A DNA stretch of 64,000 nt from Caenorhabditis elegans. Its lineage: Eukaryota > Nematoda > Chromadorea > Rhabditida > Rhabditidae. Under the pieces are notes generated by a model that ran no database searches, was not told the origin of the DNA, and saw only the letters and a list, made by a program, of their open reading frames with translations. The stretch spans positions 20,027,501-20,091,500 of the forward strand of contig NC_003283.11 of the NCBI RefSeq assembly GCF_000002985.6, given 5' to 3'. The translations under genes were made by a program, and so were the position numbers. Shown here in pieces: positions 36,675 to 48,524 of this stretch (within the stretch, counting starts at the first letter, position 1; every line of letters begins with the position of its first letter).

Positions 36675-36820
36675 GAAGCAGGAATATATGACAAATGAAA
36701 TACGGATTTCAGGGATTTTCGGGGCGGCTTCTGATCCATTTTCCAATCAGTCTAATGGAGCTACTACAGTACCCCCCGGGGATCCTGGGATGAGCTGTAG
36801 AGATTATCTTATACCTACGT

Positions 36821-36823
<3 letters not shown>

Positions 36824-36904
<81 letters not shown>
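36824..36904. repeat. (TA)n microsatellite, ~40 repeats
   Basis: About 80 bp of uninterrupted TA upstream of the proximal ttx-1 first exon. The short TYR/ILE-coding frame over it is an artefact. Confidence 0.95.
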
Positions 36905-36907
<3 letters not shown>

Positions 36908-37624
36908 AATATTAATATGCATCATAATAATAATGGAAATTAATTTGTGAATATTGGGAAATTTTTCGACATATTTTTTCAGGGAACGCGGCGGTCTGGA
37001 AATTCTGAAAATTCTGAGAATCTGAAAAAAAATCTGAAAAAAATTTCGAAGCATAAATCAAATATTTCGAATATTTTAGCACCTGGAAATTCAAATTTTG
37101 AGAATTTTTAACGTAGTAAAAATTTGATATGAATTTTTTACCATTTTTCAAAAATTGTCAAAATTTCAAATTTTTTAAACTGCGATTTTCAAATTTTCAA
37201 ATTAATTTTAACACATCATAGTTATACCAGTATTGTTAAAAATTGTCTCAGCTACTACAAAACAAAAATTATTACTTTGTAGGGTGCTCATGAAAAGAAT
37301 CTATTCTAAAAAATTGAACAAAAAAAATTTTTGGAAAAAAAATTTTTTTGGAAAATATTTTCAAAATACATTTTTTCCAGATCTCAGTTTAATTTATACA
37401 TGTTCACAAATTATAGGTGTTTAGCGAAAAATTTTAGCATCCCAACAAACTATGTTATGACAGTTTAAAATAACATAATAATTTTGAATTTTTTTTTTTT
37501 ATTTTTCAATTTGATTTTTCAGGTTTTCAACTAAATTCTATCAAAAAACTTATAACATCAATCTTGTAGCAAATTTTTTCAGCTATCCAAAAACAATAAA
37601 TTCCATTTCACAACTCCACAACAA

Positions 37625-37905
37625 ACCAAGTTATGCGCCTTTAAACTAGTACCCCTCCACCCCTAGCAAGTGGTAATCCTTTATTGACTCTCGACTGACC
37701 AACCGATGTCCGTTTTCTCCTTGAAAAGTGTTAATACACTTGTCAAACTTTCCTCCCCATCTTTTTGCGGTATATAGTCTCTATATGTCGGCTGTCACTT
37801 AAAAGGACCCTGCAAACGAGTGCCGATGCGGGTGGGGGGGGGGGGGGGGAGGCATGTGTTATGGGTAAATAGACCGGAAACGAGAGGATACGGTGATTAT
37901 GGTGT
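37625..37905. promoter_or_regulatory. Complex island upstream of ttx-1 with a TAATCC site
   Basis: Non-repetitive sequence about 1 kb upstream of the proximal exon: GTGGTAATCCTTTATTG contains a K50 homeodomain core TAATCC, then GACTCTCGACTGACC, GCGGTATATAGTC and a 16-G tract (37834-37849). The TATATAG could serve a core promoter on either strand. Confidence 0.35.
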
Positions 37906-38149
37906 TAACAGTGAAGGGGTTTAGTAGGTGTTAAAATAGTGATAGAAAACTTTTGATAAACTAGAAGGAAATTTGAATTTTGGTTATTTGAAGAAAAAAA
38001 TTTGAAAACTAAAAAAAAAATTTTTTTTTCGAGTATCACTTTTTGAAACCTTGTGATTTTTATTTTGTTATTTTTCAAGTTGTTCGAAATTAACGTTATC
38101 TTAAACAACTTTTCATGAACTAAACAAAAATCTATTTTTTATAATTATC

Positions 38150-38750
38150 GGGTCAATGTGTACTAAGTTATGAGCATTTGAAAATCAGTTAAAATTTCAA
38201 AAACAAATTTTTTTGAGAAAAACATTTTTGAAACTTATTTTTTCAATTTTTCTAAAAGCACCACAAAGATGTTCTAACATGGGTTTAATACAATTTTTAA
38301 CCAGCTTTTCAAAAATTGTGTTATTTTTGTACAGAAACTAATATGACATGAGTTATAATGTTTCAAACAGTGAAAAAAATCGTGAGAATTTTTTTAAAAA
38401 GAAATTTTTGAAAATCAATTATTTTATTTTTCTGAAATCATCAAATAATTGTTTTAACATGAATATAATGAAGTATTTAGCCAGCTTTTCAAAAAATTTA
38501 TCACATTTTTCAAAAGCTGATATGAACTGAGTTATGGCACTTCAAACATTGAAAAAAATTGTGAATATTTTTTTAAAGTAAGTTTTTGAAAATCAATTGT
38601 TTCATTTTTCTGAAAGTACTACATAAATGTTTTAACATGTGTTCAATACAGTTTTTAATCAGCTTTCCAAAAACTGTACCAATTTTTTCCAAAGATAATA
38701 TGAAATTAACTAAGTTATGCTACTTCAAATATAAAAAAAATCAATAAAAA
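38150..38750. repeat. Diverged ~178-bp tandem repeat
   Basis: ACCAGCTTTTCAAAAA-like blocks at about 38301, 38477 and 38657 (spacing 176 and 180), each followed by GAGTTATG and preceded by GTTTTAACATG. A fourth weak match occurs near 39541. Confidence 0.65.
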
Positions 38751-38819
38751 ATTTTTTTTTCGAAAATTTCCAAAACACCTTAAACCCTTCTTAAAACATT
38801 TCAACTCAACTATAAGTAT

Positions 38820-39055
38820 ATTGACTCGTCAACTCATATGACTAATACCTAAATTCAGTGTCTAACGGTCTCTTACTGTCTCCCCTCTCTCAACTTTTCA
38901 GTATACAAATGGCAGCTAAGCACCGGCTCATCCGTACGGCTCAACGGGGTCCTTGTGTGATGGGAGTAGTGGAGGAGTGTCCAAATCATTTTTCACAAAA
39001 CTGTGCAGTTGAGACGGTGTCTGACTGCTTATATTTAGTAGAAAACGTTTTTTGA
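38820..39055 (+). other. Island with a short ORF behind a splice-acceptor-like site
   Basis: CTCAACTTTTCAG ends at about 38901, and seven bases later an ATG opens a 48-codon frame (MAAKHRLIRTAQRGPCVMG... to TGA near 39054). Base composition is coding-like, but there is no homology I recognise. It could be a tiny trans-spliced gene, an unrecognised exon, or chance in a regulatory island. Confidence 0.2.
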
Positions 39056-40089
39056 AATTTTTTGAAAAAAAAACAACTTTTGATTTTTTTTTTAAATTAA
39101 TTTTTATCAAAGTTTTTAATATTGATATAACTTTAAATTACTAGTTTTTGAAATACACATTTTTAAATTTTTAAAGTATAAAAACATTATAGTCTAGCGC
39201 TTGCATTTATATGCTATGCAACTTGCCAAAGTTTCAAATAGGCCGACGAAAAAAAAAATTTCGGACAAAGTTTTTTTGAAACCAATTTTACACTGTTCCC
39301 CTGAGTATGGTAACTTAAAATTAAATATTACCTAAATAAGATTTTCACAAACTTTTCAAAAATAGTTTTAAAAATGTTCTAGAGCCTATTCTACATTAAG
39401 TTATGCGCCTTTAAACTCGGCACAAAATTTCGGAAAAAAAATTGTGTTGAAAAGTTTTATGGAACTTTGAAACTCAGTTTGGTCAGTTTTCAGAAACATT
39501 TTTTTAAATTCAAATTGCGTTTTTTGAATTAATTTTTAATTAGCTATTCAAAAAACTAAGTCAATTTTTTAAAAGTTTATTTTCCACTGAGTTACAGCCG
39601 TTTGAAGTTGAAAAAATTTTGTAAAAAAAAATTTTTTTTTTCAAAAATTTATATTTTTTAAAGATACATAAAATATTTAAACATCCTACAACCTATAACC
39701 TTTACCTTCCGGTGTAGCAGTTCTTAACACCATAATTCCAGGGTACGCTTGAGGTGTTGCGTAATCGAGGTGTCATGTCCATCACTCGCAAATAACCGTG
39801 TATATTTTCTATTATGTAATATAAATCATCAGTGTGATGTTATCTTGACATATTTGTTAGGTTCAATGACAAATTTGTGCCAGGATTTTGAAATTTGGGG
39901 TTAGAAATCCGAAAAAAAAATCTTTCCAAGAAAAATTGTTGGAGGTTCATATCTCTGTAAATTTCAAAGATATTAAAAAAAACTCAAACTATAATAATAT
40001 AGACAAATATATAACTTATATGATCATGCTAATAACGTTTTTATAAAACCAAACGCAGTAGTGATAAAAACATCCAAGCTAGGACCTAA

Positions 40090-40960
40090 TCGATGCACCA
40101 TGTACTTTTTTATCTTTGGAAGCATATATCTCGGTTCATTTGGAAAATATATCAAAATTATTTCAACTATGACAATATAGACAATATAAACTTATGTATA
40201 ACTAGTATAAAAATAATCACAAAATTTGTTAAAATTCGAGACAACCGAGATATAAACTACTAAAGCTGGACACATAAATATTGTCGATGTACCATGTCAT
40301 TTTTGGAGGTCTATATCTTTGTTCATTTTAAAGATATCAACATAATTTAAACTATAACAATATAGACTACTATATTACTAATATAATTACAATATCAACT
40401 TTTTGAAAAAGTCAAAGACAACCAAGATATAAACCGTAAAACCTAAGAAAATCCGCACCATGTCCTTTTTAACTTTGGAGGTCTACAACTCTGTTTATAT
40501 TAAGGATATCAATACATTTTCAACCATAGTAATATAGACTAATACATTACTAGTATAGTAACAACACTAACTCTTTTAAAATTTTAAAGCCAACCAAGAT
40601 ATAAGCCCATTAACCTTTGAAAACTTTGAGACCCTATACCTCTGTTAATTTTGAAGATATTAATATATTTTTAACAATAAGGATATAGACTAAAGTATGA
40701 TTAAAACAAAACTAATAACAAATTTTTGTTAAAACCTTAGACAGCTGAGATAGAAACTACTAAATCTAGGCATATAACCATTGTCGATGCACCATGCCCT
40801 TTTTCAACTTTGGAGGTCTACAACTATGTTCATATTAAAGATGTCAATGTATTTCTTACTATGTAGATCAATTACTAACAAATATTTTGCTAGTTGAAAG
40901 TTTTCGATAAAACCAAAACCAACCGAGATATGACCCCTTGAAGCCATATTTTCTAAGTAC
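40090..40960. repeat. Diverged ~168-bp tandem repeat
   Basis: Units marked by GCACCATGTCCTTTTT and GGAGGTCTA-like blocks at about 40096, 40290, 40455 and 40790, with a degenerate unit between 40600 and 40660. Shared elements include CAATATAGAC and CAACCGAGATAT. Confidence 0.65.
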
Positions 40961-41089
40961 ATACATTCTATTTTCGGAATTTCACAAAATCGATTTCCTA
41001 CAAAACTCTACCCTTTTCCTTCCACAAAAATTCCTCTAGCCGTCTGTCATCACCCCCTACATTGGGACAGAGACACACAGCTACAGTAC

Positions 41090-41480
41090 CCCATGCCTGG
41101 GTCTCCAGTAACCTCACACTATTTCCATATTGTTTGTCGTTTCGAAAGGCAAAACCGAAACGAAGCGAGTCGTCGCGAGACTAAAACGAGAATATCGACG
41201 AGAAAGAAAGAGATGGAGAGACCCAAGAAGAACATTTGGTCGTGGGGGTTTTTGAGTTTTTTTGGAAAAAACGGGGATCGAAACTCTATACAATTTACCG
41301 CACTGTTTTCACGCATAGTTACCCAGGATTCAAAGAAATATCCAAAGAAGGGAGTACCCCCGCTAATCCTCAGATTGACCCTTTTGGTTGGCGGGAAGGG
41401 GCAAGTACATTTTAAAGGACCAGGTGTGTTTGGCGGGAGGTAATACTGTTGAGTTTGTACCGACACATTTGGCATGGATA
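41090..41480. other. GC-richer block open in both directions, unassigned
   Basis: Both strands are open for about 116 codons. The sequence includes a CGA/AAACGA-rich stretch (about 41150-41220). No splice sites, signal or recognised motif supports either frame. Possible promoter or enhancer of the distal ttx-1 transcript, or an old element. Confidence 0.25.
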
Positions 41481-41756
41481 TTCAAATATGCGGAAATAAT
41501 TACTATCACCTTCTGGTAAGGGGGTTAAAATTTTAAAGACCGTACAAAAAACTTTACTTTTTGAGCATTTTTGGATGTCAAAATTGTTTTAATTTTAAAT
41601 ATATTACTTAACTATATATTGACTATACTCGAACTTTTGCAAGTTTATAGAATTTTTCAAAAATGCTAGAACATTCTAGAGTTTTCTAAAAAAAAATTTA
41701 GAAAATTCTAGAACATTCCACAGTTTTTTTGGAACTTTTCGTAATTTTTTTCTCAG

Positions 41757-42612
41757 AAAATTTGAATTCCCGCCAAAAACATTTTTAAAAGAAAGTTTGA
41801 ATTCCCGCCAAAAAATTTGTTTTATAAAATTCAAATTCCCGCCAAAAATGTTATTTTCAAAAAATTTTAATTCCAACCAAAATGTTTCTCAGAAAATTTG
41901 GATTCTCGCTAAAAAATTTCTTAGAAAATTTGAATTCCCGCCAAAACTTTTTCTCAGAAAAATTGAATTCCTGCCAAAACTTTTTTCTGAAAATTTGAAT
42001 TCTCGCCAAAATGTTTTTTTTTACAATTTGAATTCCCTTTAAATAATTCTCAAAAAAATTTGAATTCCCGCCAAAACTTTTTCTCAGAAAAATTGAATTC
42101 CCGCTAAACTTTTTCTCAGGAAATTTTAATTCCCGCCAAAACTTCTTCTCAGAAAAATTGAATTTCCCGCCAAAAATTTTCTCGGAAAATTGAATTCCTG
42201 CCAAAACATTTTTCTGAAAATTTGAATTCCCGACAAAAAAATTTTCTCAGAAAATTAGAATCCCCGCTAAACTTTTTCTCAGGAAATTTTAATTCCCGCC
42301 AAAATGTTTTTTTTAGAAAATTTCAGTTCCCGCCACAATTTTTTTTAGAAAATTTGAATTCCCGCGACAATTTTTTTTTTTGAGAAAATTTGAATTCCCA
42401 CCAAAATGTTATTTTTAGAAAATTTGAATTCCCGCTAAGATATTTGTTTTATAAAATTTAAATTCCCGCCAAAACTTTTTTGTCAAAAAATTTAAATTCC
42501 CGCCAAAATGTTTTTTTTAGAAAGTTTGAATTCCCGCCGAAAATATTCCCAGAAAATTTGAATTCCCGCGACAATTTTTTTTGTTGAGAAAATTTGAATT
42601 CCCGCCATGATG
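41757..42612. repeat. GAATTCCCGCCAAAA minisatellite
   Basis: About 25 units of roughly 33 bp built around GAATTCCCGCCAAAA and TTTCTCAGAAAATTT, with drifting spacer length. Any long frames across it are artefacts of the repeat. Confidence 0.9.
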
Positions 42613-43233
42613 GGTTTATATACGGAGAATTAAATCCGAGCAATTTTAGATGTCAATTTTTACCAACCAAATTTTTGTTCAATGCACCATGTCATTTTCT
42701 TCAAAGCGTAAATCTCCGTTAATTTTAAACTTTTTGGAAAATGTTCAAGTATAAATTTATAAACTTATAAATTTAAAACCAGGAAATTATGAAGAAAATC
42801 GGGCTATTTCACATGGTGACTTTGAAAAAGTATAGTTATGTACTAAATAAAAAGGTGCATTACTTTTTTAAGAACAGAAAAAATTTTAAAAAATGAGCTA
42901 AGCAGTGTGAAATCTCTATCGACATCCAGAATTGCTCGGAACCAAAATTATTTATTTTTAAACATGCTGAATTTAATAAAACTACTAATTTTTAAAGTTT
43001 TGCCCAAAACTCTGCTTATGAGCCTGTACCATTGCTGTCAGCGCGGATCATATAGCCCAAGCAAGTGACAGCGGGCTGGCAGGGCCCATTTTTGGAGTCT
43101 TAGACCTTATCTCGTGGAAACAGTTATAGTTGGGTTATTCGATATGCTGAATCCAGAAAAAAACCCTAAATTTCAAAAAAAAACCGGCTAAAATTTGCAT
43201 TTTAATGGTATTTAATCGTACATATGTACCTAC

Positions 43234-43311
43234 TATCTCGTTCTTCACCCAATTAATTCCAAATTCAATGAGCTTCTTCTTCTCTTTTCCCGGCAGCCGG
43301 TAAAAGTCCAT
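43234..43311 (-). CDS. Candidate distal first exon of ttx-1
   Basis: ATG at 43311 opens 26 codons (MDFYRLPGKEKKKLIEFG...VKNEI) ending at a perfect donor GAGATA|GTAGGT in phase 0, the phase required by the second ttx-1 exon (32254). Codon use is good and the sequence around it is GC-richer than its flanks. It would give a 401-residue isoform with a different, basic N-terminus and an 11-kb first intron. Alternatively it is the start of a small unknown gene. Linkage to ttx-1 is inferred from phase and strand only. Confidence 0.35.
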
Positions 43312-43549
43312 TAGCACCAGAGGGGGAGACACATCTTCCTTAAAACGTTATGCAAATGAGAATTGAGCCCCACTGAGCGCCGAAGGAGCAGAAGAAGAAG
43401 AAGTCAGTGCTCTTCAGGCGTGGGAACAGAGGTGCCCCCTGGAGGGGGATTATGGTAGACATTTGGGGGGTGGGAAAGTTATTTTATGGAATTTTCAGAG
43501 TGAAGTTTGTGGTTCTAGGGGTGTCGTAAGGGGAATTTTCTGGAAAAAT

Positions 43550-44680
43550 TTCAAAAATTTGGGTCCCATCACGAAAAGGCCCATGGCACAAGGAAGCTTA
43601 GGCCCTATGATTTTAAAACTGAAAAAATTCAAAAATCAAGAATTTCTAAATGATTTTTATAATTAAAGTTGGTCGAATATAAAAATTCGAGTTTAAAAGT
43701 TCCGTCTTTGAAAAAAATTAATTTAAAAAAAATTAAAAAAAATTTTTTAGGTCCCGTCACGAAAAGTCCTATGGTACTGTAGGTTTTGATTTTTACAGTT
43801 TTTCAATTGAAAATCTTGAAATACAAGAACTTTTACATATTTCTAAGTTTTAACAAAGTTGATAGCAAAAAAAATAGTATTAAAAAACTAAGTTGTTTTT
43901 AAAAAAATCCAAAAAAAAATTTTTTGGAATTTTTGGGTCTTGCCACGAAAAGTCCTGCGGTACTTTAGCTTTTGATTTTTACAATTTTACAATTTTTGAA
44001 TTGAAAAATCTAGAAATTCAAGAATTTTCACTTTTTTCATCAAGTTGATAGCAAAAAATAAGTATTTTAAAAGCGAAGTTAAAAAATATTCAAAAAAAAA
44101 ATTGTTTTTTTTTCGAATTTTTGGGTCCCGCCACGGAAAGTCCTATGGTACTATAGGTTTTGATTTTTACTATTTTACAATTAAAAAATCTTAAAATTCA
44201 AGAATTTTTACATATTATAGAGTTTTCAGCAAGTAGAAACTGTGAAATTTGACTTTTTGAAACAAGAGTTTAAAAATTTCCAAAAAAAAATTTTTTGGAA
44301 TTTTTGAGCCCCGCCACGAAAAGTCCTGTGGTACTGTAGGTTTGGATTTTCACAATTTGTCAATTGAAAAATCGTGAAATTTAAGAATTTTTGCATATTT
44401 CTAAGTTTCATCCCATGTCGATAGCTAAAAAATAAGTCTTAAAATAGCAAAGCTTGGAAAGAAATCCAGAAAAAAAAAAGTTTTTTTGGAATTTTTGGGT
44501 CCCGCCACGAAAAGTCTTGGGGCACTTTAGCTTTTGATTGTTACTATTTTACAATTGAAAAACACTGAAATTCAAGAATTTTTACATAATTTCGAGTTTA
44601 AAGCAAGTAGAAACGGTGAAATTTGAGTTTTTTAAATCAATGTTTGAAAAAAAAAAAATTTTCAAAATTTTTATTTTTTC
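43550..44680 (+). repeat. Diverged ~187-bp tandem repeat, six units
   Basis: GGTCCCGCCACGAAAAGTCC-like blocks at about 43561, 43751, 43937, 44124, 44307 and 44498 (spacing 183-191), each followed by TATGGTACTGTAGGTTTTGA-like sequence and TTCAAGAATTTTTACAT. Same family as 10.67-11.07 kb, and inverted at 9.43-9.83 kb. Confidence 0.8.
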
Positions 44681-44739
44681 AAATTTTCCGCCAAAAAATA
44701 TTATTTTCATTCAAAAATTTTTTTTTAAACAGGTGCACC

Positions 44740-45000
44740 GACTAATCCGAAAAATGGTTATCCACCCCCCCTCCCCCCCTCAAATAATTACAGTCTTCCC
44801 CTGCAGAATTATGTAACCCCAACGGTTTCCGGCCACCCGCAGCTGCTCAGGAATTGCACAATGATCCGAAAGTGCTCTGTGTGCACACATTATTGCCAAA
44901 CCACGTGGCATTTAAAGGAACATGGGTGTAACTGATACATGAGGTGACAGTTGGTATTTTGGGGGAAAAGGGAGACTAATTAATATTTATGGAGTGTGAA
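44740..45000. promoter_or_regulatory. Complex island upstream of the distal ttx-1 exon
   Basis: Non-repetitive, GC-richer sequence with E-box CAGCTG, an ACCACGTGGCA (CACGTG) element, CCGGCCACCCGC and GAGGTGACAG. About 1.4 kb upstream of the candidate distal exon on the minus strand. Confidence 0.35.
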
Positions 45001-45399
45001 ATTGCGGGGGGAAGGGGTTAAATTTGTAGTAGAATAGGGGCAAAAAATTATTTTTTAAACATAGTTTTTTCATAAAGTTAAAAATAACAAAAGAAAAAAG
45101 CAAAAATTGAAAAAAAAATTTTTTTTGAAATTTCAATTTTTTTTTCAAAAAATATTTAAAACTCAAATTTGGTGTTTTTTTTACAAATTAATTTTCTTTC
45201 ATGTAGTTTTGAAAAAATCCCGTCAAAATAAATAATACCCTGCCAGTATTGAAAAGTAATCGTTATTATTTTTAACGTCTCTAATAATGAACATATTTAT
45301 AAAATTATTTTTAATGGCAATTAGAATTTTTCCAATCATAAATTTTAAAGTAACCTCAATCCCATGGCTGATATAAATTAACTGTGCCTATTTGTATTA

Positions 45400-45462
45400 T
45401 CAAGCAATTAATATATACATATATATAAATATATATATATATACATACTATATTAGTTATTT

Positions 45463-45500
<38 letters not shown>
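45400..45500. repeat. TA-rich microsatellites
   Basis: Several TA runs of 8-30 bp, the longest at about 45466-45496. Confidence 0.85.
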
Positions 45501-45803
45501 TTAGATATTAATTATATTTCATCAAAAGTTTAAAAGTAATTCTATTATAGCTATTAATAGCATTATGTAATATGTATGTACAAATACTAAAGATTAATGT
45601 TAACTGATATTTTGAATGCTGGTATTAAATGTAATTCCCTGATTATTTCAGTATTACTATTAGTACTTTTCATATTTTAACAATTTCTTAAAATTCATTC
45701 TGTTTGCATTTTTATGGCACCTTTTTATAACACTTAAGTATAAACTATTATATCATACGTGACACGTTTATAAAACAATTAGTAGTAGGTCACTTCTTGA
45801 CCG

Positions 45804-45945
45804 TAATCCATCTCCATTTTTATGATGAGTGTGTGTGTGTGTGTAGATCATATAATAGTTATATACAACAACTTCCTTCTCTCTCCTATTTTAAATAATC
45901 CCTGCGCGGAACTATTCAAACTGTTCGGTTGGTAGTATATAATCC
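45804..45945 (+). promoter_or_regulatory. Cluster of three TAATCC (K50 homeodomain) sites
   Basis: TAATCC at 45804-45809, 45896-45901 and 45940-45945, all on + within 142 bp, in a non-repetitive block that also has a short GT run (about 45831-45844). TAATCC is the core bound by OTX/bicoid-class K50 homeodomains, the class encoded by the nearest downstream minus-strand gene, ttx-1. Confidence 0.4.
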
Positions 45946-46026
45946 TTACCTCCTCCTCATCATCAACTATTATTTACAACCGGTTATGGGGTCCCCTTAT
46001 GAGGTAAAGTATACGGTAGGGAATCA

Positions 46027-46040
46027 GGGGGGGGGGGGGG
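46027..46040 (+). repeat. 14-G tract
   Basis: Uninterrupted run of 14 G in the intergenic region upstream of ttx-1. Confidence 0.9.
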
Positions 46041-46269
46041 TCTGGTGAAAACATTTTTTTTCGCGGAGTAGGAGTCATTTGGTAATTATCTCTTCTCGCG
46101 CGTCTTACAATCATTATTGGGGCACTTTAATCGTTTAATGGTTGTAGAGGATTGGAGTAAGGGCGCGAAATATGGGTACTGTAAGGCTTTGGAGAGATTT
46201 TGGGATACTTGGGGATTTTTTGAAAAAAAAATTTTTGAGGTTATATATACATATATATATATATATATA

Positions 46270-46315
<46 letters not shown>

Positions 46316-47485
46316 GGTGCTGTAAAATTTTAAATGAACATTTTTTAAATTTTTTTTGGAAATTTTTGAAAAAAATTTTTTTCAGCTTTTTCAGATTTTC
46401 AGAATCCTTGTATACATTTGGGAAATATAGTTTTTTGTTGTAAAAAAATAATATTCTGTCAAGGTTTAACAATATGCAAAACTAGAAAATAAAATTAGGA
46501 GATTTTTTGAAAAAATTCCAAAATTTCGAAAAAAAATTTTTTTTGAAAAATCTTCAATATTTCATTATTTAGATTCATTTTGGCAATGTTTTTTTTTCCC
46601 TGTTAATTATCTGGAAAATTCAAATTTTTCTACATTCAAGTTCTGGCTATTTCAGAATTTTCAGATTTACATTCTACACGAGGCCTTGCTTTTTTTCAGG
46701 TTTTTCAGGTTTTCAGATATACTTTTTTGTTAGCACTAGCATTTAAAAATTAAACGTTGTTTAAACATGTTTATTAGTTGCAAAAAATTTGAAGTTTTTG
46801 AAAATTTTTTTTTACAAATTTGCAAAAAAAAAAAATTTTTTTTCCAAATTTTCAAAAAATTTTTTTTCAAATTTTCGAAATTTTACTACTGTTTTTACAC
46901 CAAACTCAATTTTTAATGTCTAAAACATCTATCAATACACAATACATCACATTTTTCAAATTCCGGAACCAGTCTATTGGCACACAGATAACAACACAAC
47001 ATGTTATTCATAACAATCAAAAAAACTGTCAAAAAAGGGTGTGATAATCGGCTTAACGTCTCCCTTATCAACTGAATACATTATCAATTGTGTGATATAT
47101 ACACGTAACTGTACAAAAATTAATTTTAAATTCGGAAACAAAAAAAAATTTTGGAAAAGGGGTTTTTTTGGGACAAGCCTTTGGAGCTCAGAAAAAAATG
47201 AAAATTTTTCGAAGAATTACAAATCTGAATGAACATTAGTTTGTAGTTTGTAGTTCATTAGACTACAAAATACAACCTTTTTTTTAGTAAACCGTGCATT
47301 GCCTCGAAAAACCAAAATTTTTAGAGGTGTGAAAAAAATTTTCCAAAAAAAAAATTTTGTTTTTGCAATTTTTTGTAGTTTGTAGTTTAACTAACTCTTA
47401 ATAGTTACTATTATAATATTATACATTTTATATATTTACCACACATAAAATCAATAAATATTTGCACCCGGATATGTATGTATGT
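46041..47485. other. Intergenic AT-rich sequence
   Basis: Homopolymer-rich spacer with a TA run at about 46241-46309 and an imperfect repeated TTTGTAGTTTGTAGTT near 47240 and 47375 (the reverse complement of the ACTACAAACTACAA motif in the 58-62 kb minisatellite). No coding features. Confidence 0.5.
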
Positions 47486-47720
47486 GCAAATTAAGTGAAG
47501 CTCGTCTATCTTGCTCCACGGAGCCCAGAAGGGGAAGTGTGACCTATTTGTCCGTAAGCTAACTCGGACTATTTGTATTACAGATTACCCACAGTCCTAT
47601 ACACATTTTGTATTTACCCAAGAGGGTCATCTCCACTTGCACTGTATCCTTTTTTATAGAGTGCACACGCACGGGGGCTCTTAAGAGAGAGGGTTCACAC
47701 CTTTCAAGTGGTGTTAGGGA
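47486..47720. promoter_or_regulatory. Complex island between fre-1 and ttx-1
   Basis: Non-repetitive GC-richer block, including CTCCACGGAGCCC, TAAGCTAACTCGGAC, GAGGGTCATCTCC and GTGCACACGCACGGGG. It lies about 0.8 kb after the fre-1 stop, so it is probably a ttx-1 distal element rather than part of fre-1. Confidence 0.3.
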
Positions 47721-48153
47721 ATGGGGGTATTGATGGAATTTGAATATTTGAGCATTTTTGAGCATGGAAATATAGTTTTTGAAAAAAAAAATTTTTTTTG
47801 GAAATTTTGAAAAAAAAATTTTTTTTCTAAAAACCCGTTTTTTTTTTAAATTTTCGCTCTGAAAATCTCGGTTTTCTTAAAAATTTCTGATTTTTAACAT
47901 ATAAATTAATATATTCCTATGCAAAAAAAATAAAAACGCATAACAAATAACACTATTAGTGTCTGGAAAAAAATCTCCAAAAATATCGATTTTTTCTTGT
48001 TTCGAACTTTTAAATGAATTATTTTTCAAGGTTCAGGCATGTTTAGCAATATTTGGAAAATTTGAATACAAATTAGGAAATTTTCAAAAAAAAAAAATTC
48101 CCTAAAAATTAAAGTTGTTTTCAAATTAAGTCTACATATCTATAACTACATAC

Positions 48154-48156
<3 letters not shown>

Positions 48157-48186
<30 letters not shown>
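48157..48186. repeat. (TA)n microsatellite
   Basis: About 15 TA repeats, 340 bp downstream of the fre-1 stop. Confidence 0.9.
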
Positions 48187-48190
<4 letters not shown>

Positions 48191-48524
48191 ATGTCCCAAA
48201 TGTCCCAATGTCCCCCCAAATGTACTAATGGATCCTGGGAATCTAACACCATAAGGTGTGTGCACAAATCTCATAATACCCGGGAGAGGATGGGTCTCGA
48301 CTGGAAATTCGATACATACATTTTTCTTAATATTTCTAATATGTGCATCTCTTAAGTGGATTAATGACTAATGGACTGTGTAGATCTACCGTTTTGGCGG
48401 GGAAATTGAACACAATTTTTGGGGAAAACATTTTTTATACAGAGAGAATAACTTTTATCACAAGTAACAATAGAATAATTGAAATAATATAAATTTTTGA
48501 TATATATAGATATCTTCCAGATAT

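Noticed and set aside
36815..37054. Frame ending in poly Tyr-Ile
   Set aside because: Reads through a TA microsatellite; no coding evidence.
41093..41475. 116-118 codon frames on both strands
   Set aside because: Simultaneously open on both strands, no splice sites or recognisable domains; composition effect of a GC-richer block.
41676..42643. Frames encoding repeated FGGNSNF/WREFKF on the minus strand
   Set aside because: Artefacts of the GAATTCCCGCCAAAA minisatellite.
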